Positions 43,807 to 55,827 of a stretch of 64,000 nucleotides of DNA are shown piece by piece. The position numbers were made by a program, and so were the translations under genes. The first letter of the stretch is position 1, and each line of letters begins with the position of its first letter. Below the pieces are notes generated by a model. That model saw nothing but the letters and a program-made list of their open reading frames with translations, did no database searches and had not been told where the DNA came from. Source of the stretch: Argyresthia goedartella (lineage: Eukaryota > Arthropoda > Insecta > Lepidoptera > Argyresthiidae); the NCBI GenBank assembly GCA_949825045.1, contig OX463832.1, positions 23,430,552-23,494,551 on the forward strand, written 5' to 3'.

Positions 43807-45790
43807 TAGAGATGGGCAGTGCTTTTATTCATGTTAATATCATTTGGCTAGTAACAGGTTAATAACCGGTTAATAGCCACTTAGTAGCCAAAATGGCTAT
43901 AAACCCTGCTATTAATATTTTTTATACCAATCATGTTTTTTTACGGTTATATTATCATTAGTGATCTGAAATTCAGATGCTTTCGGTCAAGTCTGTTGCG
44001 GACTTCTCAGCCAAGTGCGAATCAGAATTTTCGGGAAATTTTGACGGGAAAAAGTCGCGAAAAGGGTGTCGTAGTTACTAGTCCAATTTGCTTCAAAATC
44101 AATATCTGGGGATCCGGTTGGAGTGTGATCATGATTCTGATGTCAGATTATGAAAAAGTGGCCGCCATTTTGAACTTTGCAGTTCCTGGTCCGATTTGCT
44201 TCAAAATCGATATTTGGAGATTTCATATTGCCTAAACATTCATGAGATTCATCTAATTAAAACTTAAAAAGTGTGACAAACACACCTATTATGCATGCTC
44301 AATAGCTATCACCAACTTAAGTACCTATTATAAATCTAAACGAAAACCAGTGAAGTTCGTACAGATTTGGCAAAATATTAAAAAATAACTCATTAAATAA
44401 AAAACTAAATCCCCAAACAGTGCTTTTAGTGGATATGATACCTTCCCCCGACCGTATACTTCGTACCATTCAGGTAGACACACGGGTTCTCTCTCGAACG
44501 CAGAACATTTTCAGATATATATTTGTGCCAGAAACAGATGGAGTGCGTCTTCGCCGATCACTTCTGCCTACGTCAAGTACCAACCCTCCAGCCAATGGCG
44601 ATTTTGAACCTTAACTTAAGGCGTTAGAGTTTACAACCTATCACCAGAAAAAAATTAAACAGATTCACTTAGCTGGTGGAAGGGGATTTGCAGCTCTACT
44701 CAGTTGCATAAAAATGCAATTGCGAATTTGTCAGCTCCTTGTACATCAGCAGCTACTGAAAGGACGTTTAGTGCTCAAGCTGATGTACATAATGCTAAAA
44801 AGAATAGGTTAACTACAGAACGGGCAGGAAAAATAACGTATATATCCCACAATTGGAACTTAACAAACAGACCATCCTATTCAACAAGTACACTAGTCAC
44901 AGAAAGCGATCAGATGGATTGCTACTCGGAGTCACAGCCACCAACACCAAAAATTGATCCATTAGAATCCGATCCTATCCAAGAAGCCGATCTAATCCAA
45001 GATGCCAATCCAATCCAATTTCTTATCAGGACAGAAGGCAGTGATTGGGCTGCAGAATAACTTTTTAATTGGGCACACAATAAATAAATGAAAGAAAAAA
45101 AAATAAAAAAAAACAAAAATCATTGTAAATAAAATAGCTGATTGAAACTTTTTAAATGGGCCAGGTTAGTTCCAAAAAATTGCATTCAAATTGTTTTAGA
45201 TTTAGATTTTCCTAATTCTGATAACCATGCAAGGAAATTTGAAAACAATAATAGCTTGGTTAGTTTAGGTTCTAGGTAATAGCCTCTAGAGGGCGCAACA
45301 TCCCTTTGGCTTTGCCATAGTCGAATAAAAATGGCAGCCACTTTTTCAAAATCAGACGGCAGAATCATGATTAAACTCCAACCGGCTCCCCAGATATAAA
45401 TTTTGAAGCAAATCAGACCAATAACTACGAAGTTCAAAATGGCGGCTATTTTATTAAAATCTAACTTCAGAATCATGATTGGACTCGAACAGGATCCACA
45501 GATATCGATTTTGAAGCAAATCGGACTAGTAACTACGACACCTTTTCCCCGACTTTTTCCCGTCAAAATTTCCCGAAAATTCTGATGCGCACTTGGCCGA
45601 TAAATCCGCTACGGACTTGACCGAAAACATCCGTATTTCCGATCACTAGATAAAATGTACAACCATAAAAAATCAGTTTTGTATTAAAAACATTAATAGC
45701 AGGGTTTATAGCCATATTGGCTATTAACTGGCTATAAACTGGCTATTAACCGGTTAATAGCCAAACGATCTAGCTATTAACTCATCTCTA
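43807..45790 (+). mobile_element. hAT transposon, copy in unit 3
   Basis: Same site and duplication (43799-43806, 45791-45798); 1,984 bp. It differs by scattered substitutions and homopolymer indels. Confidence 0.9.
44662..45060 (+). pseudogene. hAT transposase C-terminal remnant, unit 3
   Basis: Same dimerisation-domain remnant as in units 1 and 2, with no visible coding change in this span. Confidence 0.85.
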
Positions 45791-47701
45791 ATCTGGAGAC
45801 TTCACGCGTTGTACAGCGCCCCTGGCGGCGAATTATCACGTGATAGCCTTTGGTGTTATGGTGTGATTGTGGTAGATGTTTAAAATATTTTTTTCCTAAT
45901 ACATTAGTTATTTTAATAGCTAAGAATGATTTAAAACTTTTGAATGTAATAATTGTTTTTATTATCTCACAAACTTAAATGTAAAATCGAAATAATGTAA
46001 CGTTTTTAGTAAAAATAAGTTTAAACACAAATAAATGGTTCTGAACGAAATTGTTATTAATCTTTGTCTGACAATTACAACAAATAATTTGCAATGAGGT
46101 ATTTTCTGACAGAAGAATAGAAAGCAATGCTCTCATAAAGCGTTTCCTCAATTTACGCTACAAATACCTAAATTTTCCATTACATAGATACATACCTACA
46201 TATTTTTCATATTTAACTGACACGAAATAATGTTGCAATGCCTACGCTTATAGAAATCGATGCCGTAAGGTTTATTACTATTGCTGACTTTCGTACCTAC
46301 GAAGTGATACGAATTGATCCACTGTAGAATAATTTCAGTGATTACTTAGTTATTGCATTATTTCAATGTCTATCAGCTATCATTATTAACAGTAATAAAT
46401 AAAAGTACCTAGAGACCATGTCAAGTTTAATGGCCATTTCTTTTGCGGGGTGGTCGATGTTTATATGTTACCAAAAAGGTACACGACAAAAATAAGGTTG
46501 AATGTTATCACCTTTTTATTTAAAGTATTTATCACACTCTAAATCAAAAACTATCATCGCAAGAAACCCTCAAGGAATCGTCTTACATCACTGGTTACTC
46601 CGACTTCTACTAGGTGATAAAAGCTTCTAGGTACCTGTTTTGCGATTCCTTATCATGTAATATATTTTATCTACACACATATCATAAATCCTCTTTACTG
46701 CATCCAAAAACCGCACGTTACGACCAGCATAATGTTATACTACATGGTACAAACTCATTTCTTAACTGAATATTGATACATTATGACCACAGTGTACCAA
46801 TTTTCGACAAATTATGACATTCAAATTTCGAATTCGCCTACGTGCCGCCCCTAGTTTGACTGTGAAGTTGGTACTACTGAACAAGCTTAACAAGTGCAGA
46901 GCAAACATCAATTCCACCATGCAGATCGAACATGCGGTTCCTGAACACATCAAAGAGAGCTTATGATTTGTGTAGATAAACTAGTGTATGTAATGTACTT
47001 AGTTTAATTAGGCATTAAAACTCTCAAGTGATATTATTATGAAACGAGCCTTCGGGCTTTAATACCTTCCATTATGTATCAGTCACATAAACTTCTATTA
47101 TAGTTTCTGAAAAAGTTTTTCGAAATATTTTTTCTAGTACTTTTCTAGTTAGTTCTCGTGCTTGAGAATGGAATATTAGATTTTACCTTTTCACACCGAC
47201 GAAGAGGCAGCCGATGCCATTTAAATACCTCTGTGGCTCTGTGGTTGTGGCATGCCTACCATGCGAGAGTATAAAGATAAAAAAATCCCAGGTCTTGGAT
47301 GTCGCTGTTTCTGGTTCCCACCACACAGGGTATCCTGGTGTGGGGTCAGAAGCAATGTATGTGCCTGTATATAAATAATTATTTTCATAGAAAAGTACAA
47401 GGGTAAGCTTAAACGTGAGTAAGATCGAAATCGATAAAGAGGGTCGATGCGGTTTGCGGGACATCACCACCTCCGCGAGTTTCTCTTTCCCCTCTGGCCA
47501 TCAATACTGACATGAATGTTTGTTTATAGTTACACCTACCTACATATTATTTAGGAATTTTACAACTGTATGACATTTGGTACCAATAGAAAAATACGAC
47601 AATAACAAAATAATAAAAATGTTTTTTTTTTTCTTCAAAATTATCATCATAATAAAGAGTGGTTTTAATTTTAAACTAAATAAACTTAATTTTAAGACCG
47701 T

Positions 47702-47857
47702 GTAGAGATAAACTACGATAACGTGGCCCGCGCCTGCAATAGGAAATTAACCTTGTGTCTTTCTTTATGCTTACTCGCAAATACGCGCAAATGACAATAC
47801 AAATTACTGACATTTATATTGTCATTTGCGCGACATATTATCGCAGTTTATTTCTAC
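47702..47857. mobile_element. Hairpin MITE a, unit 3
   Basis: 156 bp, same structure as unit 1. Confidence 0.6.
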
Positions 47858-48505
47858 ATAACGCTCTGAAGACCACAAAACGACATACCCTAACATTCCT
47901 AACGCCTTTCCCCACATGGGGCAGGGGTTCCCCACAGGCGAAAACTACGAAGTCACAATGATAATTAGGTCCGGGAGAAGTTTGCCTATAAAGATCAAAC
48001 ATTATCGAATTAAAAAATAACATGTCCGTGGTTTTTGAAACCGGATGCCTATTACTACAGGAGCTTCTTAATGCATCATTTAATAATGTCTATATTTACA
48101 AGTCTTGTCTCGTGCGTCATTAATACTAGAATATTGTACTGCCATAATCATAATGTTAACTTGACCTACATCGCTACATACAGATATCGCTGAGCGAGGC
48201 CACCATGTCTCTCTCGCATACGTAAGCATCTCTCTTGTTTCCATGTGCCGCTAGCCCCTCCAGGCTGTCAGGCGCCAAGAAAGTTGGCGTCAGGAATACT
48301 TAGGCGATAACAAGGGATTTAAGGACATTTGATAGAATAGAACAAAGCTTCGAATCAACTGCATCAGATGGCGTTTTGTCTTAGTTAGCGCATATGGGCG
48401 AAAAAATAGACAAAAGGATGATACTCCTTCGTTGCAACGATACACTGTATAAGCCTTCTAACCAGCTGTTTGGCGGGCCTTATTTTTTTAATCATGCGAT
48501 CAAAG

Positions 48506-48647
48506 CTACAGATAAACTACGAGAACATGGCGCGCCCTTCCACTACGCCATAGTTACGTTGTCACGCTCACTCGCGTCGTAACCACGCCCGCTGTCTCCC
48601 CGGCGAGTAGTGGAAGGGCGCACCATGTTATCGTAGTTTTTCTCTAC
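48506..48647. mobile_element. Hairpin MITE b, unit 3
   Basis: Same inverted arms as in unit 2. Confidence 0.6.
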
Positions 48648-48676
48648 TATACAACATGAGAAATACATGTATAACC

Positions 48677-49168
48677 TCAAAACTCAATCGGAACTTCTTG
48701 TAAAACTAGTTTATAACCGCTTTTATTTTGTGCCGGAGCAACTTCAACCGGATTCTGAACATATCCATTTGAATTTCCATTAGACAGCAGACTCTTTAAC
48801 ATGCTGTCATTTGACACATAATTCCCATTAAACAGGTTGTCATTTGGTACATCATTCCCATCAGACTCCGTTAACACACAGATCGGGGCTGGAATCTCAA
48901 AGTCAATGCAGTCCATATAGTCATCGTTGTTGAGACCGTCCTGAGTCATGAGGTTATCGAATAAGATTTCTGGTCTGGCATCGTCAAAGGCCATTTCTGG
49001 TATGTGGCTGCGAATGCAACGGTGTGTCGCAAGCAAGGCGGGCCAGATAAAAGACTCCTCACAGACAGGGCAATGCAGGTTGTCCTCCTGGGTTGTTTGG
49101 CCGATGTTGTGGATTTGTTGTAAATGTCTTCGGAGACAATAACCTGTTGAGAAGTATTTTGTGCACAG
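48677..49168 (-). CDS. Zinc-finger terminal exon, unit 3 copy
   Basis: 492 bp, acceptor cttccgcag, open frame. It differs from unit 2 by a silent change in the first finger, a Tyr-to-Asp change in the tail (SDGNDVPND) and the last residue (EVPIEF as in unit 4). Same caveats as the unit 2 copy. Confidence 0.45.
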   Translation of the reverse strand: MCTKYFSTGYCLRRHLQQIHNIGQTTQEDNLHCPVCEESFIWPALLATHRCIRSHIPEMAFDDARPEILFDNLMTQDGLNNDDYMDCIDFEIPAPICVLTESDGNDVPNDNLFNGNYVSNDSMLKSLLSNGNSNGYVQNPVEVAPAQNKSGYKLVLQEVPIEF

Positions 49169-49385
49169 CTGCGGAAGAGAAATCAGCTATTTGTACTAGG
49201 AAATTTATAAATTTCGGCTCAGCTGTACAATATCTGGCATCGAGTACATGTTTTTTTTTTTTATTCTACTCACCATAAGACGACATATCACCAAAGGAGG
49301 ATGCCCAAAAGAAACCCAGGCCCGACACAAATGAAGTGTGTCTCAAAATTAAGTGTATAATTTGTAAATTATTTGTCAAAAAAAA

Positions 49386-50227
49386 TTACGACTGATCGGC
49401 GAGCTCGGCGGTACCAATGTCGGGTGTCATATTGATGGTGTTTGTATGAACAACATCAGTTATGTCGATGACATGGTGCTGCTGAGACCGTCGATTAGTG
49501 CTCTTAGGAAGCTTGTGTCTTTGTGTGAGTCCTATGCAGTGGCCCATGATGGGCTCAGGTATAATGCAAAAAAGAGTGAGCTTATGGTCTTCAAGTCTGG
49601 CTCTAAAACCTACCATAATATGCCTGAAGTCTCACTCTGTGGTACACCTCTGTGTAGGGTACAGAAGTTTAAATACCTGGGCCACTGGGTCACTGAGGAT
49701 CTTAGGGACAATATGGACATAGAGATGGACATATAGAGCAGGTCGCTAACTGTCCGCTGTAATATATTGGCCCGAAGGTTTGCAAGGTGTTCAAAAGCAG
49801 TCAAAATCACGCTTTTTAAAGCATACTGTCAGTCATTTTACACCTGCAGCCTATGGGTCGACTTTACGCTGCGGGCATATGGCGACCTGCGAGTCCAGTA
49901 TAATAACGCATTCAGGGTTCTGCTGCGACTGCCGCGGTTTTGCAGTGCCTCTGGAATGTTTGCGGAAGCGCTTACGGATGACTTTTATGCTATAATGAGA
50001 AAACGGAACGCCTCCTTGATGGCGCGCCTCCGCGGCAGCACCAACAGGATCCTGAGTGTCTTCATAGACTGCAGCTCCACACCAGGATATAAATATTTAA
50101 TTTATGTATTTGCTTATTTATTTTTGTTGTTGTCAAACCACTAACACTAGACTTTAAGATATTGTTACTAACACCATGGACTTATGTCTGAAATAAATGA
50201 ATATTATTATTGTTATTATTATTAATT
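49386..50227 (+). pseudogene. 5'-truncated LINE fragment at the unit 3/4 junction
   Basis: Same truncation point. The catalytic block reads YVDD instead of YADD. A local duplication (gagatggacata) brings an in-frame stop at 49734-49736, and a ~31-bp deletion removes the RWDSPMLKHWV part. This is the most damaged of the three. Confidence 0.8.
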
Positions 50228-50746
50228 AGAGCGAATAGTTAGCCAAATATGAATAACAACAATTTTTCACTTTATTTCATTCTTTACACGGGGCTTTTTA
50301 CACCATCATTGAACTTGCCTCAATTCCTGATATAAAATCCGTCCATAAAATTATGTGATTTTGCCTTTTAAGATTTGCTACGGTCTATTATTGTGACAAT
50401 AATGACAAAGCTTCGTGGAGTTCTACTGCAACGGTCCAAAATGATGACTATGTTGCTGGCAGCGGCTTATACCACAAACCCCTGCGACTATCCCCTGCGA
50501 AGGGGATTTGTGGACTTTTTGACAATTTTTGTCCTTAAATCCCCTTCCGTCGTTACAACGCCGATCAAAGGAGATTTCTTTTCCATTTATTTACATGGTT
50601 TTCCTTTTTAAGCCGAATTTAACGAACTTATTAGAAAATCAGTCACTAATTTGATACACAGGTAGGTACATAACTATGGCATTCTCATTTCAAGTTGCGG
50701 AGGCTCTTTGTTCGAGAAAAAAAATATTAAAGAAGTTCCTAAGTAC

Positions 50747-51083
50747 TGTAATGCTCCTAGCACCAATGTCGTACTCCCGAGCACCTCTCAGGACCTCAGC
50801 ACCACATCTCTCAGATAAAGACGTTGGTTTGCGTTTGTGGTTGTTTTTATTTGGTATAGTTTATTTTACACTTTGTATAAAAGGGATCCACAACTGGCTC
50901 GATAGCCATTACTCTAATCCTCACTATAATTTAGCTCAGTCACTGGCCGAAGCCTACGGTGAAGTGTGTCACATTGACTTCCACATCCAACCCTCTTTCT
51001 TTTTTAAATTACAAAATAAGTAACAGTGTCAAAGTGACACCCACTCTAAAGAGGCCCGTATACAATATACAACCTACCTTACA
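50747..51083. mobile_element. 337-bp insertion private to unit 4
   Basis: Flanked by GTAC on both sides (50743-50746, 51084-51087), starting TGTAA and ending TTACA. Units 1-3 have the uninterrupted 'cataagtacctata'. An open frame of 115 codons (50676-51023) starts before it and runs through it, with a hydrophobic stretch (LRLWLFLFGIVYFTL). It matches nothing I know and is probably chance. Confidence 0.5.
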
Positions 51084-53341
51084 GTACCTATAAACTTCCG
51101 ATTTAATGGCACCTTAACGCAAATTTTTCACTTCTTTCCACGTGTGGACTTAAGCTGACTTTGTGTGTTATTTTTGGTTAAGTTTTTACTTAAATATAAG
51201 TATATTTTTTTGCCCAATTATTAAACTATTTTACTCATTATGTTATTTATTCACCGTTTTGTTGAATTTCAAGACATTTTTATTTGTTGTTGACTAAAAA
51301 TTATTACAAATAAATGGTACAAGTCTAGTAGGTAAAGTCTTAACTGTTGGAAACTTGTTTTGAATTTGTATCGAAAAAATGCAGCGAGGAGGAGAGATAC
51401 TTATTATACTCTTTAGTTGAGGTTGTCAATTCGTTTTGTATATCTGGAGACTTCACGCGTTGTACAGCGCCCCTGGCGGCGAATTATCACGTGATAGCCT
51501 TTGGTGTTATGGTGTAATTGTGGTAGATGTTGAAAATATTTTTTCCTAATACATTAGTTATTTTAATAGCTAAGAATGATTTAAAACTTTTGAATGTAAT
51601 AATTTTTTTATTATCTCACAAACTTAAATGTAAAATCGAAATAATGTAACGTTTTTCGTAAAAATAAGTTTAAACACAAATAAATGGTTCTGAACGAAAT
51701 TGTTATTAATCGTTGTCTGACAATTACAACAAATAATTTGCAATGAGGTATTTTCTGACAAAAGAATAGAAAGCAATGCTCTCAAAAAGCGTTTCCTCAA
51801 TTTACGCTACAAATACCTGAATTTTCCATTACATAGATACATTCATATTTTTCATATTTAACTGACACGAAATAATGTTGCAATACCTACGCTTATAGAA
51901 ATCGATGCCGTAAGGTTTATTACTATTGCTGACTTTCGTACCTACGAAGTGATAGGAAATGATCCAACTGTAGAATAATTTCAGTGATTACTTAGTTAGC
52001 ATTATTTCAATGTCTATCAGCTATCATTATTAACAGTAATAAATTAAAGTACCTAGAGACCATGTCAAGTTTAATGGCCATTTCGTTTGCGGGTTGGTCG
52101 ATGTTGATATGTTACCAAAAAGGTACACGACAAAAATAAGGTTGAATGTTATCACCTTTTTATTTAAAGTATTTATCACACTCTAAATCAAAAACTATCA
52201 TCGCAAGAAACCCTCAAGGAATCGTCTTACATCACTGGTTACTCCGACTTCTACTAGGTGAGAAAAGCTTCTAGGTACCTGTTTTTCGATTCCTAATCAT
52301 GTAATATATTTTATCTACACACGTATCATAAATCCTCTTTACTGCATCCAAAAACCGCACGTTACGACCAGCATAATGTTATACTACATGGTACTAACCC
52401 ATTTCTTATCTGAATATTGATACATTATGACCACAGTGTACCAATTTTCGACAAATTATGACATTCAAATTTCGAATTCGCCTACGGGCCGCCCCTAGTT
52501 TGTTTGTAAAGTTGGTACTACTGAACAAGCTAAACAAGTGCAGAGCAATTATCAATTCCACCATGCAGACGAACATGCGGTTCCTGAACACATCAAAGAG
52601 AGCTTATGATTTGTGTAGATAAACTAGTGTATGTAATGTACTTAGTTTAATTAGGCATTAAAACTCTCGAGTGATATTATTATGAAATGAGCCTTCGGGT
52701 TTTAATACCTTCCATTATGTATCAGTCACATAAACTACTATTATTATTACTGAACAAGTTTTTCGAAATATTTTTTCTAGTACTTTTCTAGTTAGTTCTC
52801 GTGCTTGAGAATGGAATATTAGATTTTACCTTTTCACACCGACGAAGAGGCAGCCGATGCCATTTAAATACTTCTGTGGCTCTGTGGTTGTGGCATGCCT
52901 ACCATGCGAGAGTATAAAGATAAAAAAATCCCAGGTCTTGGATGTCGCTGTTTCTGGTTCCCACCACACAGGGTATCCTGGTGTGGGGTCAGAAGCAATG
53001 TATGTGCCTGTATATAAATATTTATTTTTATACAAAGTACAAGAGTAAGTTTAAACGTGAGTAAGATCGAAATCGATAAACAGGGTCGATGCGGTTTGCG
53101 GGACATCACCACCTCCGCGAGTTTCTCTTTCCCCTCTGGCCATCAATCCTGACATGAATGTTTGTTTATAGTTACACCTACCTACATATTATTTAGGAAT
53201 TTTACAACTGTATGACATTTGGTACCAATAGAAAAATACGACAATAAAAAATAATAAAAATGTTTTTTTTTTCTACAAAATTATCATCATAATAAAGAGT
53301 GGTTTTAATTTTAAACTAAATAAACTTAATTTTAAGACCGT

Positions 53342-53497
53342 GTAGAGATAAACTACGATAACGTGGCGCGCGCCTGCAATAGGAAATTAACCTTGTGTCT
53401 TTCTTTATGCTTACTCGCAAATACGCGCAATTGACAATACAAATTACTTACATTTATATTGTCATTTGTGCGACATATTATCGCAGTTTATTTCTAC
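53342..53497. mobile_element. Hairpin MITE a, unit 4
   Basis: 156 bp with substitutions in the arms (gcgcaattgacaat against attgtcatttgtgc). Confidence 0.6.
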
Positions 53498-54162
53498 ATA
53501 ATGCTCTGAAGACCACAAAACGACATACCCTAACATTCCTAACGCCTTTCCCCACATGGGGCAGGGGTTCCCCACAGGCGAAAACTACGAAGTCACAATG
53601 ATAATTAGGTCCGGGAGAAGTTTGCCTATAAAGATCAAACATTATCGAATTAAAAAAATAACATGTCCATGGTTTTTAAAACCGGATGCCTATTACTACA
53701 GGAGCTTCTTACTGCATCATTTAATAATGTCTATATTTACAAGTCTTGTCTCGTGCGTCATTAACACTAGAATATTGTACTGCCATAATCATAATGTTAA
53801 CTTGACCTACATCGCTACATACAGATATCGCAAGGTTTATTGGCGCCTGAGCGAGGCCACCATGTCTCTCTCGCCTACGTAAGCATCTCTCTTGTTTCCA
53901 TGTGCCGCTAGCCCCTCCAGGCACTCAGGCGCAAAGAAAGTTGGCGTCAGGAATACTTAGGCGATAACAAGGGATACTAGGACATTTGATAGAATAGAAC
54001 AAAGCTTCGAATCAACTGCATCAGATGGCGTTTTGTCTTAGTTAGCGCATATGGGCGAAAAAATAGACAAAAGGATGATACTCCTTCGTCGCAACGATAC
54101 ACTGTACAAGCCTTCTAACCAGCTGTTTGGCTGGCCTTATTTTTTGAATCATGCGATCAAAG

Positions 54163-54300
54163 TTACAGATAAACTATGAGAACATGGCGAAACCTTCCAC
54201 TACGCCATAGTTACGTAGTCACGCTCACTCGCGTCGTAAGCACGCCCGCTGTCTCCCCGGCGAGTAGTGGAAGGGCGCATGTTATCGTAGTTTATCTCTA
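54163..54300. mobile_element. Hairpin MITE b, unit 4
   Basis: More diverged copy with small deletions in the right arm ('gggcgcatgttatcg'). Confidence 0.55.
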
Positions 54301-54330
54301 ATATATAACATGAGAAATACATGTATAACC

Positions 54331-54822
54331 TCAAAACTCAATCGGAACTTCTTGTAGAACTAGTTTATAACCGCTTTTATTTTGTGCCGGAGCAACTTCA
54401 ACCGGCTTCTGAACATATCCATTTGAATTTCCATTAGACAGCAGACTCTTTAACATGCTGTCATTTGACACATAATTCCCATTAAACAGGTTGTCATTTG
54501 GTACATAATTCCCATCAGACTCCGTTAACACACAGATCGGGGCTGGAATCTCAAAGTCAATGCAGTCCATATAGTCATCGTTGTTGAGACCGTCCTGAGT
54601 CATGAGGTTATCGAATAAGATTTCTGGTCTGGCATCGTCAAAGGCCATTTCTGGTATGTGGCTGCGAATGCAACGGTGTGTCGCAAGCAAGGAGGGCCAG
54701 ACAAAAGTCTCCTCACAGACAGGGCAATGCAGGTTGTCCTCCTGGGTTGTTTGGCCGATGTTGTGGATTTGTTGTAAATGTCTTCGGAGACAGTAGCCTG
54801 TTGAGAAGTATTTTGTGCACAG
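54331..54822 (-). CDS. C2H2 zinc-finger protein, terminal exon (unit 4)
   Basis: Minus strand. The acceptor ctattccgcag precedes 54822 in phase 0, then 163 codons and a stop at 54331. The exon opens inside a finger: LCTKYFSTGYCLRRHLQQIH supplies the second Cys and both His (C-x12-H-x4-H), so the first Cys must come from the previous exon. A second finger follows, HCPVCEETFVWPSLLATH...H (C-x2-C-x12-H-x5-H). A 110-residue acidic, Asn/Asp-rich tail ends in KLVLQEVPIEF. The protein is presumably a nuclear DNA-binding factor; targets cannot be inferred. Upstream exons are not seen, although several kilobases of the intron or flank in this window are transposon-filled. This copy is outermost in the array and is the best candidate for the functional one. 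Confidence 0.6.
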   Translation of the reverse strand: MCTKYFSTGYCLRRHLQQIHNIGQTTQEDNLHCPVCEETFVWPSLLATHRCIRSHIPEMAFDDARPEILFDNLMTQDGLNNDDYMDCIDFEIPAPICVLTESDGNYVPNDNLFNGNYVSNDSMLKSLLSNGNSNGYVQKPVEVAPAQNKSGYKLVLQEVPIEF

Positions 54823-54856
54823 CTGCGGAATAGAAATCAGCCAATTGTAATAGAAA

Positions 54857-55252
54857 AAATGTCGAGTCATATATGTCTTTTATAAAACAACTAAAAATTT
54901 ACCAAAAAAAAATGCTATTATAACATGAATGCTTTCAAGATAATAATTAATTAATTATTAAAAATTAATTTAATACGATAAAATGCTTTCATAGCTCTCA
55001 ATCATCATAATGAAATAATAATAATATAATAAAACTATAGTTATTGTTTGGATATTTAGATATTACTTATTATTTAAGATTTTATTGTGTAACAATAATA
55101 AATATGTAAAGATACCTACCTACTTAGTTATTAAGATAAATTGCGAAGCCCTTACAGGGCGCTACATTGTCATCCAACAACCTGTAGCTATATACAAATA
55201 TGTTACTGTTGTACTATAACAATGTAGAAAGCAATAAATAAACTGAATTAAA
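54857..55252. mobile_element. ~400-bp AT-rich insertion upstream of the unit 4 zinc-finger exon
   Basis: Units 1-3 read 'caattgtactaggaaattta' straight through. In unit 4 about 400 bp intervene, ending 'gcaataaataaactgaatta'. The end resembles a LINE or SINE 3' terminus. It lies some 35 bp upstream of the zinc-finger acceptor. Confidence 0.55.
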
Positions 55253-55520
55253 ATTATAAATTTCTGCTCAGCTGTACAATATCTGGCATCAAGTGTATGT
55301 TTTTTTTATAAATTCTACTCGCCATAAGACGACATCTCGCCAAAGGAGGATGCCCAAAAGAAACCGAGGCCCGACACAAATGAAGTGTATCTCAAAATTA
55401 AGTGTATAATTTGTAAATTATTTGTCAATAAATAAAATAAAATATATAAATAAAGAAAACCGTTATCACATCTATAAGACTAAACTATAAAAACAAATGA
55501 AAAAATCTGGTATTGTAATA

Positions 55521-55551
55521 AAAACTATGTGGATACTCCACATAGTTTTTA
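55521..55551. repeat. Perfect 14-bp hairpin just outside the array
   Basis: AAAAACTATGTGGA, loop TAC, TCCACATAGTTTTT. It lies about 90 bp beyond the right array breakpoint and could be a terminator-like structure, a small MITE remnant or a fragile palindrome. Confidence 0.6.
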
Positions 55552-55620
55552 AATAGATAAATGAGCAAGCACATACAAAAACAACGAAAGAAAAGAAAAA
55601 TTTAGAACGAAAAATAACAA

Positions 55621-55827
55621 CTCAATAATCAATGATCCAAAACAGATTACGATTATTTCTAACCTTTACTTTGCGACTATAGGAGAGGAGAGTGCATCTC
55701 AAACCTCGCCAAATGCTAACAGCAATAATCCCCGCGGTCGCCCGCCACTCTTTCCCTCAGAAAATAGTATATTTCTTAGCCCAGTACAATATAAGGAAGT
55801 ATTCACTATTCTAAAAAATCATAATGT
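55621..55827 (+). pseudogene. LINE ORF2 fragment split by LINE 3
   Basis: Plus-strand reading NDPKQITIISNLYFATIGEE ... FLSPVQYKEVFTILKNH, the segment just before the reverse-transcriptase core in Jockey-type LINEs. It stops where LINE 3 begins; no continuation was found after LINE 3. Confidence 0.55.

Larger units (their letters stand above)
42889..50227. repeat. Tandem array unit 3 (7,339 bp)
   Basis: Same order, hAT at 43807-45790. It is marked by a small duplication giving a stop and a ~31-bp deletion in the junction-LINE frame. The zinc-finger exon is unbroken. Confidence 0.9.
50228..55430. repeat. Tandem array unit 4 (terminal, 5.2 kb)
   Basis: P1 to zinc-finger exon without the hAT (empty target at 51442-51449) and without the junction LINE at its right end. 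Private insertions lie at 50747-51083 and about 54857-55252. Similarity to the other units stops at about 55430 after 'tgtaaattatttgtca'. It is more diverged from units 1-3 than those are from each other. Confidence 0.85.

Noticed and set aside
17995..55430. Reading the 7.36-kb unit as one large autonomous transposon (Maverick or Helitron)
   Set aside because: No terminal repeats, no target duplications at the outer edges, no polymerase, integrase or Rep/helicase. Unit joints are head-to-tail with a LINE between.
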